64,000 bases of DNA from Angiostrongylus vasorum (lineage: Eukaryota > Nematoda > Chromadorea > Rhabditida > Metastrongylidae). Each line of letters begins with the position of its first letter. The first letter of the stretch is position 1. Below, one piece after another: positions 47,021-58,900 of the stretch. Below the pieces are notes generated by a model. It made no database searches. It saw only the letters and a list, made by a program, of their open reading frames with translations, and was not told the DNA's origin. A program made the translations under genes and the position numbers. The stretch is from contig JADANN010000437.1 of NCBI GenBank assembly GCA_018806985.1, positions 1 to 64,000 on the forward strand. Direction: 5' to 3'.

Positions 47021-47811
47021 AGGTTTGCCAGTCAGTAAACATTGAAGAATTGTCTTTGATTGAATATTGGGTCTGCAGAACAATATAGGTTTTCCTTTTG
47101 TAAAGATATTGGACAGCATACTTTGTTTTCGTGCTAATCTCTTGACTTGTTTTACCCAGAAACTTCCGAAGTCTTATCTTGCCAATTTGTTGGTATGTTC
47201 GTCGAAGTCTGAAGAGTTCGCGCTACGATTTCTTGAAGCAGATTGCAAAGTGGTAAGACAGGTAGTCCAGAAGACAATGTTTTTCTTTCTATGGATGTTT
47301 CCTGTTCTTACTGAGCCGTAGCTGAAGAACGTTGGAATTGTCTTAGGAATGAAATGTAGATGGGAAATAATTAACTTTATTTTGTTTATTTTAGAGAGTT
47401 TTTACCAAAGTATTCTAATCGAGGCTATCGTCCCTGCGTCGGACTAGAGGTCTTATCTCTTAGTGATGGTTGTTGTAATCACATTACTCACTCGTTTTAG
47501 TCACCAGTTCCTCATCGATTCATTTTTGTCATTTTTTATGTCTATGTCACCTTTCGAGAAGGTATGACGTCAACGAATTGCTGTGCGAAGGATGGTAGTT
47601 GGTTTTTACCTTGAGCTTTACTATCTTTCTTAGCATCGCTGACGTACGACATCATTTTCTCGAAGAGAAATGAGTTGTTCTTCTTCTGCACATCAGTTTT
47701 GGCTTTAAACCGTTTTCATGTAAATTATATCGAGACTGTGTATAACCTTTTTTTCGTTTCTTGTAAAGTGGAATGTAAAAAGCAGATTAAAGAGTTTTCT
47801 TCTAGAGATTC

Positions 47812-48627
47812 ATGCGGAGGGAGGTGAGTGGGGAAGTGCCGGAAGACTTAGCTGAGGGATTGGCTGTTGAAAAGCAGCAAGAGCAACAGTTGATGAATAA
47901 ACTTGCTGCTCAAGGTCGATTACCTGCTCGTCCTGCATCTTCATTCCTGCAAAAGAGACTCCAGCAGAGGGTAAGTAATTTCCTAGTTTCCTAGTATTAG
48001 TTAACCGTGGTAGGGATGGGGAATTCTATACTTGTGAACTTTTGCGCAGAAATGTTAGAACGAATGCTTTCTTTATGTCCTTAAGAAACGAACCCAATTT
48101 TTGTTAATGGGTCTTTTAGTTACAGTATTGCTTTGCTCCATGGTCTTATTCTCTCGTTATTATCTAGAAGTTCTTTGATTCGGGTGATTATGCCATGGAT
48201 AAGGATCGTAGCAAACAAACTGCTCCTGCCGCTCGCCTACCCCATCCGATGGTATCTCGACCACTACATGAATCGTCTTTTCCATCAATGAAAGCGGCTT
48301 CCATTGCCATTCCTGAAGCAATTTCGCCTGACGGAGAAACTAACCTACAGATTCCACGTCCAGATACCGTGCCACAAAGGAAGGCCTCCATTATAAACCC
48401 GGCGGTGCACTGCAAACTAAGTCCGATGCCACATGTTCAGGTTTGTGGTTCACGTTTGGGATGGGCAGTGATCAGTGCAAATTACCATTTCGTTGATGTA
48501 GTTCTTACCACGTTTAGTATCTTCTTTATACGTTAAGTTGTTATACCAGCCAGTCTCGGCTGTCAGCACACTTTGTGCATTTCAGCATCACGATCTACAA
48601 CCACCACAGCTCCCTTCCGTTGAGTAA
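47812..48627 (+). CDS. ensa-1: Endosulfine/ARPP19 family PP2A-B55 inhibitor (ensa-1-like), three exons
   Basis: Exons 47,812-47,970, 48,168-48,440 and 48,586-48,627 join in phase 0 to give 157 aa. The diagnostic FDSGDY (residues 56-61) contains the serine that Greatwall kinase phosphorylates in the family, after which the protein inhibits PP2A-B55 and allows mitosis. VPQRKASI near residue 127 matches the conserved PKA site. Upstream, SSFLQKRLQQRKFFDSGDY matches the family core. The linker between the two sites is longer than in the human protein (about 69 against about 40 residues). The start ATG lies 10 nt after TTTTCTTCTAG, a likely SL trans-splice or intron acceptor, so extra 5' non-coding exons are possible; AAACTTCCGAAGTC near 47,160 after TTACCCAG is one candidate. 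Introns are 197 and 145 bp with good GTAAGT/CTAG and GTTTGT/TTCAG ends. C. elegans ensa-1 is K10C3.2 (from memory). Confidence 0.93.
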
Positions 48628-49045
48628 AGACTGGCATTTGACTCAGAAATGAACCCTAACCGCATAATCCTTGTTGAGACAATCTTTCGCCTTACCATAC
48701 ACTTTCAACCCTTGTCGTAACAGCGTAACAAATTGTCTGTTTGTCCGTAAACTGTTTCTTGTCAAGTTGTTCGATCCGATTCGTATTCTGTGTTTCTGCT
48801 ATGCGGTTGTTTGATATCGCTTTTACTTCGCTGTGGTCAGCGTGTCGATATCTTTTCTTTTCGTAGTTATTTTGTACAGATAGCATGCGAGTGTTTGGCG
48901 ACTGAATGAAGTCGTATGATGATGTGTGTAGTAAACACACAGAGTAGGTAGAACTGAACTTTTTGTTTTCTTGGAAACGAATTAGAAAGAAAGGTGTTGT
49001 CTAGTACAAATCGCGATGTAACACATTTAACTTCGCTGAAGTGCT
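48628..49045. other. 3' flank of ensa-1-like gene
   Basis: No repeat or exon recognised; probably includes the 3' UTR. I do not see a clear AATAAA close to the stop. Confidence 0.35.
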
Positions 49046-49047
49046 AC

Positions 49048-49415
49048 TAACCTCCCAACGATTTATCGCCCCATCATGGCTAGGAGATTTTCCTGTGTCG
49101 GGTTGCGATGCACAACAGAGGGATTTATCCGCCCAGCAGGGTCTCCCAGGATGAGAAGGTGCGCAGCATTTCCATCAGGTAACCCAGCGAAGATTAAACC
49201 AGTACTAGGATACACCAGAGTCCTGGTATCAAACTAGTCGCATGCTGGCAAATCTCCCTTTGGTTCCCAAAGGCGGCGACTGCCTGTAGTGGTGACAACA
49301 TGGGACAGGCTTTGGCTAGACTGACCTCGGAACTCCAGAGAATTAAAATGGCTAAACCAGCAAAACTCCGAAAAGTGGAAGCTATACTGAGAGGTCATCC
49401 GATTGTCCAAGTGAA
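49048..49415 (+). repeat. Family B dispersed repeat
   Basis: Blocks GGTCTCCCAGGATGAGAAGG, TATCAAACTAGTCGCATGC and GGACAGGCTTTGGC in the family order; the 3' end is degraded. Confidence 0.8.
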
Positions 49416-49999
49416 GTGCTACTAAAACAATGCAAAGTATGTTATTTTTATTCCATTAAGCATACAACAACCAACAAAAAGGCAATTTAAGGGTCGTTTT
49501 AACCAGATGATTTGCTGTAGTATAAGTAGGGGTTACAAATATCACTAAGTTGGTGTGCAGAGACAAACATAAGGTGCATATTTTAAGCCAACTTTAAAAT
49601 TGTCAAGAGTACAACAACAGACGGTTGGCATGTGTGTAGCGTCCAGATTTGTAAAGAACACCATAAATTTTGCTTCTATACAAGTCATTACATATTCGGA
49701 CATGCAAAACCTGATGAAGAAAAACAATACGAAAGACGATGAGAGTGATGATGACGTAGGTGGGGTCCGCTCGGGTAGCTCATGTCCTTTACTCTTGTGC
49801 AAGGTATTGCGATCTGAAATGAATAGCGAATAAGAGGTAGAACATGATAATATGATTGTCGATTGATGAGGATGATGACATCTATTAGTCAGCTATAAGA
49901 TTTATTACGGAAGTCATCCAAAGCGTGACCTTTTTCTTCTGGATACCGATCTTTCTCGTCACACGAAGTCTCACCTATTCTCAATTCACTGGGAAAAAC

Positions 50000-52900
50000 T
50001 TACTGCTTATTGTGTCGACGTTTCCGGATTTCACACAATCCGATTATAAGGACTAAGAGGAGCAGGATAGTGATTATTATCGCCAGCGGATAAATCCATG
50101 CTAGTTCACCTGAAATTCTTAGTAGCAACGTCAGAAGAAATTGGAAGTGTTGTGAGTACGAGAGTAAATTAAGACTGTACTTAAAGTTAATTGTTGGGCA
50201 CAACTGACAGGACATTTCTGAGTTACCGTGTCTACGTTAGAACTGCACTACTTTTTATCAGAAGGATTGCACTTACCTACAAACGATTTTGATTGGGTGG
50301 TTGTTATTATGACAACAACGTTATAACCTTGAGAAAAACTGCACTATTACTTTTAAAAATGGCGCGTATAGCGCAGTGGTCGAAGACGCCCTGCGATACA
50401 CCATGGGATCGGTTCCCATCGCGCCAGGCCAACCAAGCCTTTCATCCCTCCAGGGTCGGCAAATTGGTACCGGACTTGTCTGGAAGGATACCAGCAATAG
50501 TTCGATACATCAGTAGGCTACCGCGAGTCGTTATAAAGGCCATATATACATTCAATCACCTCCAACGATGCTCAACGAAGTCGAATGCATGGCGCATCCT
50601 CAAGGGTTGATCAACGCCGAGAGCTTTTTATCCTTATTACTGTTTTTAGAAATTTTATAATTTCAGAAATGGCTTTCTATGTGAACTCTGTTCTGCATAG
50701 GTCTCGAATCTTCTAGAACCCTAGGATACAAACGAGATAGTTGGTTCGACTTCACGTACAGGGCAAACCAAGCCACTGATCCCTCAGGGTTTAACAGTTA
50801 TTGGACTTGTCTGAGAGATAAAAACATCGACAGGCTACCTAGGCTGGTGAATAGGCCAGATACGCATTCAATCACCTCTGCGATGCTTAATGAAGTCGAA
50901 TGCATAGCATAACCCTTAGAAAGTTGGATCAATAGTGAATGACTTGTCTTTTTATCTTTATAGATTTAGGAAAAGAAATGCATAAGATCGATGCAGGACA
51001 GGAAAAGTGCTGACTAAGCATGAGGATCACTCAGCTTAATTCTATTTGAGTGAAGATGCTGAATTGTTCCTATGCAAAAAGAGGCACTAGAATTTCGCGA
51101 GCAGTAGCCATTTGTAGAATCCTCAAAATAGTCACCTAACAACCACAACGTTGCTGAGATATTTGCAAAACTCCGGACCGCAGGTGTCTGCGGTGGGGAA
51201 CGAACGCGCTGTGGTTCTACCGATTCGCGCCATCAGCAATCACCCGTCAACGGGATTGATCTGGGAGCCCACATCAGCATTGAACCCAGTTAAGCAGAGG
51301 CTGTAGTTGAAATCCTAACAGGTACTACGTTTTCCTTGAAATTTTCCACATCCTAGAAAATTTTTAGCATAGATAAGAATTTCTTTCTAGACATACTCTT
51401 TACAGCGAGTATCCTCTCGATTACGATTAGCGGTTTACTGGTTTTTCCACCGGCTGTGTATTCGTTGACGGCTTCACAGGTGTAGAAACCAGCGTGTTCA
51501 TAGTCGGCGCCGACAATCTGGAGAGCGTTGCCGTCGAGAGCGACTTTCTCACTCAGTTCTGTTGTAATTGTAAAAATTACTCAGCAAACCATTGTAAGAT
51601 TACTGCCACACAATTTTCTATAAGCAATAAATAGTAGCTCCACTACGTTGTCAATTTTTTCCTATGCTGCGGCTGGTAAACGGTGTCTTACTGAATCTTC
51701 TTCATGCATACTTAATTACGCTTAGTCTTGCGATCGCCACAGACTAGACCTCAGTTTCCGTTACGGTGTGTAGTGGAGAATTTCCCCAAAAAAGGTCTTT
51801 GCAAACTATTTCGCCTAGGTTATTAGACCCTATTATGAACTATGTTTGGCCCAATGTCTGGGTTGGAAGCTAAAGACTGAGTAGAAAGAAGGCGTAAATA
51901 AGCTGTTTGCAGTAAAACACACAGTCGGAAGCAATGCTCATTGAAATTAACGAACAGAATCCAGCTTGTTCACCCATGAATGCATTGCCATCAATGCGTA
52001 TGGGTCACTTATTTTGCCAACAGTGAGTTAAGTAGTACTGATATTTACAGCAACTAATCGTAATATATAGTGTCATGTGTATCCCTGCGTACAGAAGTTT
52101 ATTAAATTACCACACAGTAGTTTAATACAAAGTAGTTTCAAGTGTTGTTTTTTGATACAGCAATAGTAATCAAGAACGGAAATCGATATCGCTAAGCAAG
52201 GCGCTACCGCTTCCACAGCTTCTACTATTTTCTACCGGAAATCGCGGAAAATCACAGTTGTAACTACGGAATATTCTTTAATTGACGTCTCATTGTGGCT
52301 GGGAGGTGTTCCCGAGTGTCGGACTGCGATGGAGCGGAGGGTTTCATCCCCTCGGCAGGGTCTCCCAGGCTGAGAAGGAGTCTGGCGTTTCCATCAGGAA
52401 GCCTAGCTAAGAGTAAACCAATACCAGCATGCACCACCGGCCTGGTATCAAACTAGTCGCATGGTGGCAAATCTCCCTCTGATCCACAAGGGAGGCGACC
52501 ACCTGTAGTGGTGAGCACCTGGGGCAGACTTTGGCGAGGCCGTCCTCGGGATTCCAAGGAACCACATTTGCTAAAACCAGCAAATCTCCGAGAAATGGAA
52601 ATTATGCTGGTGCCCGCACAACCAGTGAGGACGGGCCGTCCAAATGTCCAAGCATCCTCCAGCAAATCTTGACCTTCGACGTTTTGCATGCTAACGTGAA
52701 CGTTGTTGTATAGTTCAGAAGCACAATTTCTTATTTTTAAAAAATAGTTCCTCCCTATATGTAGAGTCTGTCAAGCATAAGTCCGTTGTACACTTGACAG
52801 AATTAATTAATCCACAATATAATAGCCGTTTACCGATTTTTCAACTGAAGAAAGTTCTCTCTAATCGAAGACGATGGCAAGTTAAACGGCCTTCTAGAGA

Positions 52901-55900
52901 TTTTAACGCGTGTTTATTGTCGTACCAAAAAACAAAACGCAAAACACTAGTTCAGGGCAGAAGACATTAAACATCGTAGATTAACGACCACATACTCTTC
53001 TTTCTTCACCTCAGCTGTGAATTACTGCCCCCTTGTAGTTGATGTCCGTGGAAGGAAGGCAGGAATTCAATCACCCAACAGGGTCTTCCAATTTGAGGAG
53101 TGTGGTATTTCCATCAAAAAGCTCTGCTAAGAGTAAAACAATTCCAAGAATCACCGCCTTCGCTCGATCCACAAGGGCTGACGAATGTCTATGGTGACGA
53201 CTTGGTAAAGCTCTGACTGGCACGCAGATATTCTAGTGAAGAAAACCTTCCCTAACTAGCAAATTATCAGCCAAGTAGAAATTTTACTATGGCCTTCATT
53301 CCACTCATTTCTTAATTCTACGACGTTGATTACTCTAACGTCCGTTAAAAGATTGCTCTCTATCCTTTACATGACGTATCGCCCGAAAGAACGAACCAAC
53401 ATGCAGTTCGACTTCACAGATACTTTCGAAGGACATTCCATATACAGGTCGTTAAACCAGCAATGGAAACCGCAACATAAAAGAGTGTTACGTTAGCAGG
53501 AGTCGATAAGGTAGTAGTGGATCAAGCAATCCTATAAAAGTGGCACTAAATCTAGGTAGAGACATATCTTTTTGTTGACCTTCGATTCTTTCCTCTCTTT
53601 TGGTCTTCCAGAGATTCCTTTCTACCCACATTCTTGATGGGAAACCCTGCCACTACTACCAATTAAGAGCGATTTCTTGTGGTTTCAGCTTACCAACGAT
53701 GTCTTACTAAAACAACACCATACCAGTAAAAATGGATGAAGCCCAAAAGAATGTTAGGCAAGTGAACGACTACGCAGCGGAACAATGTGCCAGATATAAT
53801 CCCAGAAAAGCCATTCTTTATGCATCATAAATTTACACAAACAGTTTTTTGGGACGAGCTTGTTCGTTACTGCGAACCCCACGACGCCGTCAACTCCTCT
53901 ACTGTCACATGTTTCGACGAACAGTTCTTCCCCGTTGTCAAAGACCGCGTTGAATGGGTGGCGTCTCTTCGTCTCAGACAGTCTTATGACGGCGTACATT
54001 ATCCTTCTTGCCTGCATGATCACGTCTTCTATTGAGGACTCAGATGCAAGTGTGCGTGCACTGTAGGTATATGTATACTACTTTGCGATTTAGGCAGCCT
54101 AAAATGGCCCTGGAATTTTAGCAGCCTCTCCGCGCTCGTCCTACCCAACGCTGCCGAATGGGCGGCTCTATCGGGCTCAGGGGCATGAGACCCGTTTATT
54201 TTACTGCGTTTAGCTTTCTGATATCCACTTACAGCTTGCCAAGCTCTGAACGTGGTGGCTGCTTATACTCAAGAGTAATTGCCAGTCTCTCCAAAGTAGA
54301 CGAGGAGCTTATTTGTTGGAGGCGATTTCTAACTATCTCCCATGTACTTCCCTGTCACTTGATTGCAGGCTTTTGGCCCTAATTGACTCTGTAGAGTGCA
54401 ATCCACATGAATGAGAATACAGCCACACACATCTGCAAGAACACGTCCTCGTAAATACAGAAGGTACATGCAATGTTGACGCAGTAGAAACAGGGAGTCC
54501 ATCCCCCAGATCCATCTATATCTCAAGGAATCAAAGGTCGTATTTGGTCCGTGATCACCTCCTCCCCCTTAAATAATCTATAGCCAATTTGTACCACAGC
54601 GATTCAGTTCATCACGCGCACGGTTTGACCTACCAAGGCACTGGTTGGACGCCTCTTTGTGCCAACGAAGCTTACAAACTAACTTCCTGTAATCCACCTA
54701 GAAATGTCTTGGCGCGTCCATCTCAGGATTCCAGTGATGATGGGCTAGACCAGCGTTCAACCGTTCAACGATATTAGTGCTACAATCACTACAACGCTGA
54801 TATATTTGCAAAACTTGGACCACAGCCCAGATTCGAACCCACGATTACCTTTTCCGAGAGCTTACGTGTTACGCACTGCACCATTGAGCTTCCACCACGT
54901 GACTAAGGGAACCGAATTCAAAATGATTCAACATGTTTGGTGGTCCCTGTACTACTCCGATTTAAGTTAAATCCTTGGAATGCCTAAGCAACTTGCTGCA
55001 GGAATTCAGTCGTAATATATTAGTAGTTTGCGTATATTTATTTGCGGTCCAATTACTTACTTAATGAACCAAATTTTTAAAGTACAATTTATGTGCAGTT
55101 CATTTTTAAGCATAAATATTTAGTCGAGCGTATCGACATAGACGCACTGGAATCGCCAAATCCCTATAACTTTCACTGTCTGCGCTCTGACCACATAAAT
55201 GGTGGTCCTGAACAGAATACTGTAGCAGCAGTGTTTTACTGATTTTTAACAGCGGTAAATTTTTTTACATCACTTACCAAGTGGTTTGCCATCCTTTGTC
55301 CATTTAATACCAGGTGTTGGGTAACCGAATACAGGACAAGTGATATTTACCGAACCACCTTTCTAAAAACTAAGTATTTAAGTATCTGTAAAGACGCTCA
55401 CACATCATAGTTTTCATGGTGATACTATTATTTCACAAAATCTTTTGCGACAAAGTGAAGTCACATTGGAAAAGAAGGAAACTATTGGTAAGAGAATTCT
55501 ATGTTTTAATGAAATATGACAGGTCGTCAGGTTTATAAAAACTCGGGTTTCCGACTGGTCTATCACACAAAAGGAGGGTTGTTCGGAAAACGTGTGGAGA
55601 TCTCCTTGTTTCCCAGATTTTTCTAGTCTCATTTCGGTCACTTACTGAAGTCCTTCTTCTTCCGATCACTTCGTTTGGTATCCGTTGTTCGTTGTTAGGC
55701 TACTGGTTATCAACTGTACCATTCGTTCTCCGGTTAACAATCGAATAACTCAAGTGGGCACCCAGTATATTCCACTTGTCACCGTCGCGAATCAAAGACG
55801 CTCATTGGGACTAATTGGCTCATGGGACACCAACAGTATGAGACTTCTTGATCGATGTCTTTCCTTTACAGTGCTGTTAAGATACTCAAAAACGACTCGC

Positions 55901-58900
55901 CGAGCACTACATGCCTTCAACCGCTCCTCGTGAGCATCAGGGTAACAATATCGAACTCCTTCTCAGCTTGAATGACCTTGCTAAGGTAATGAGCTCCACA
56001 ACCGGAATGAAACACTATGCTATGCGGGTAGGAGGTTATTGACATCCGGAAGTGTTTTTTTTCATTAACGGACAAAAATTTCTTGATGAATAGAGCTTTT
56101 GAAGAACTGATAACTTTACAGGTTTACAGAGACTTTGTTCTATCTCCTTAACTACACATACGACTTTAGTACGTTATTTTTCCAATTTGAAGCATGTCTA
56201 GAATTACAGCTTCAAAAACCTGGTAACGAAATTGAGGTTCTTAGAATTTCCAAAGGAAGAGGAGTAGTTGCAAATGTCATGCTGGACGAAATCCTCCTTT
56301 TTGAACTACTTAAGTAACCGAAATAGCCTTGAAGCAATAAAGCGGGAGAAATATATGTCACGGTCTCCTGAGAACCATCATTTCAACGTGGTATAAATGG
56401 GAACTTTGTCCTGTATTAGACATTTTTGAAAGATTTTTTATTACAGTCAATAAAGTGTAGTATGATTCGAGATCCGTTGACTTAAATTTGATAGTGGTCA
56501 TTATTTTCTCGCATCAAATGCATTGTGTGCAATGCATGTCGAGTGCTATTTGCCAAGTGAACTGCGGAACTCGATGATAATGAAGTCGCTGTGTTCCCAC
56601 AAATATTCTTGATCGTGCGTTCAAGTGAGAATTTCTCAGTGAATAAACGTTAATTATAGAAATCTAACACATACAAGGAACTGCTTTCTATAATTTCAAC
56701 CCTTAAGTAAATGGGAGCCCATTTAGCGTCAATGTGGACCGGTAATATGGTAAAGGGCGTGCGTGGCGCAGTGGACGGAGACGCCCTGCAACACATACGT
56801 AGAATCGGTCCCCGCGCGCATGGTCCACCAAGCCTTCCACCCCCTCCGGGGTTGGCAAAGTGGTACCAGACTTATCTGGGAGGACAGTAGCACTGGCTCG
56901 ATACACCAGTGGGCCACCGCGAGTCATTGTAAAGTCCAGATATGCATTCAATCACCTCCAAACGGTGCTTAATGAAGTCGAATGCATGCCTCAGGAATTG
57001 ATCAACGCCGAGAGCTTTATCCTTTATTATTTTTTTATGGACCGGTAAAAACGAACATTGGTGAACTATTTTATTCGAAGGAGACAACTCGCTGTCAACT
57101 GACCGACTCCGAAAGAATTAAATATAAGAATAAAATCGATCCCATGTGTGTGTTGCAGAGCGCCTCCGACCACTGCGCCACACGCGCTCCTACGATTAAG
57201 TATAAGTAATGTAATAGTATTTAACATCATATTTTAATGATTTAATAGTACTAATAAGAATGAGTTGTGTGTGCTCTTATAGTCAAAAGTAGCAGAGGAT
57301 CCCAAGAACTTTGTTGAATATTTCAAGTAGAGATGTGAGCTACCCAGCTTCTTCAGAACGGTGCACAAAAATCCTACTCTCATTCGAGGAAATTTTTTAC
57401 AAAGAAAGAACTCCGTTCTTTACGAAACTTTTTCTCGTGAAATCTTATAGAATTCTAAAGTCGGCTGTTATATTACAACTATGTGATTCACTGGCACATT
57501 TATAAGGAATATTGCAATATAATAATAACCTCAAAATTTGTAGGCTTCTATCATCCATGCTGTTTCAGTCTGGGTATTTGGACGATAGTGGTCGGATTTG
57601 TCTAAAGCCTGACCTTGACGTTCTCTTTATTTCACTTCACTCGTTGGCATTTTACCCTTTATCACAACTCACTTTAAAACGGTGTTCTTTCCGTCTCTAG
57701 TAACTCTCTAGGGGTATACTTCATACCACAGCTCTTTACTGACATTCTTTTTATCTCAGCTCACCCTCTAACGTCGTTTTTTTTTCTGTCTCAGTCAACT
57801 CTCCTTCGAATTCTTTATCTATCACCCCACTCTTCCACGCCATCAATCTTCCATAGAGTCAATATTTTTTTGTGAAGCATCAGTTGATTTGTTTAGCGAT
57901 TGGCTCTTTGACGGCAGAACGCTGATTGCATTGCACACATTCTCACTGAACGGAAACGATGAACAAACACACTAGTAAATTAATTTTTTGCGAGTCAAGC
58001 GTCAAAATAACCTCGAGTCTTATCAACTACAGTAATCCGCGACGTCTACTAACCCATGACGGACGCGCGCCGTTTAGCGTAGCTCTCCGAATGAAATACG
58101 AGCAAATTTTTGTCAGCTACGGACTTTCTCGCTTTTCTACAATAAAAAATAATTTTTCAATAAACAAGGGTTTTTAGGAGTGCTGAACATGACAGAACTA
58201 TAGAAGAGCCTTTGCCCCATCGTTTTATGAGTATGAATGATATGTATGCTAATATTTACTGTGTGTTACTATGGTCCATTGTGCAAATAGATTGCTATCA
58301 GCAGCTTGAATTATAGCCACAATGGTGCTGAGATATTGCAAAACTCCGGACCTCCGGTGTCTTCGGTGGGGAACAAATTCGTTACTATCCTTTCCGGGGC
58401 ACAACGCGTTCACCACCACATCATGCGGGTCCTTCGTTTCGCCTGCCTCTCACCTATTTTTCTATCGATCAGTGACATCAGCAATCACCCGTCAACGGGA
58501 TCGATCTGGGCAGCCCAAATCTGTATTGAACCCAGTTAAGCTGAGTTTAGTTCTGTGTTTCTTATATCCGCACATTCCATACAATGAGCAGAATGATTAG
58601 AATGAAAGAACAGTTAACTCTTACTCAAATTACCGATCAATAAACCTTTTCGAAAATAGGGTGCTGCAAAGCATTATGTGTAAGGTTTTTCTGTAAGTTT
58701 TTCTTTTTTTCTTGGGTCTCCACCCATCATTTGGATCTGCTTTCGATTAGGTATCGAATAAATATATAGAGTGCGGTAAAAACATTCTGGAACGGATAAA
58801 ACTGAGAATGGGCACTATATTGTCCATACCGTCCCCGAGTCCCAACGCTTATAGACACTATGGTGCTACAGGTTAACCGAATTACCGGATTATCGGTTGG

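Noticed and set aside
49600..49833. Plus-strand acidic frame (KDDESDDDVGG) as a neuroplastin-like tail
   Set aside because: It lies on the strand opposite to the Ig gene, so it cannot be its cytoplasmic tail; no other support.
53787..54066. Plus-strand frames at 53.8-54.1 kb as a host gene
   Set aside because: The minus strand gives a clear RTE endonuclease match over the same bases.
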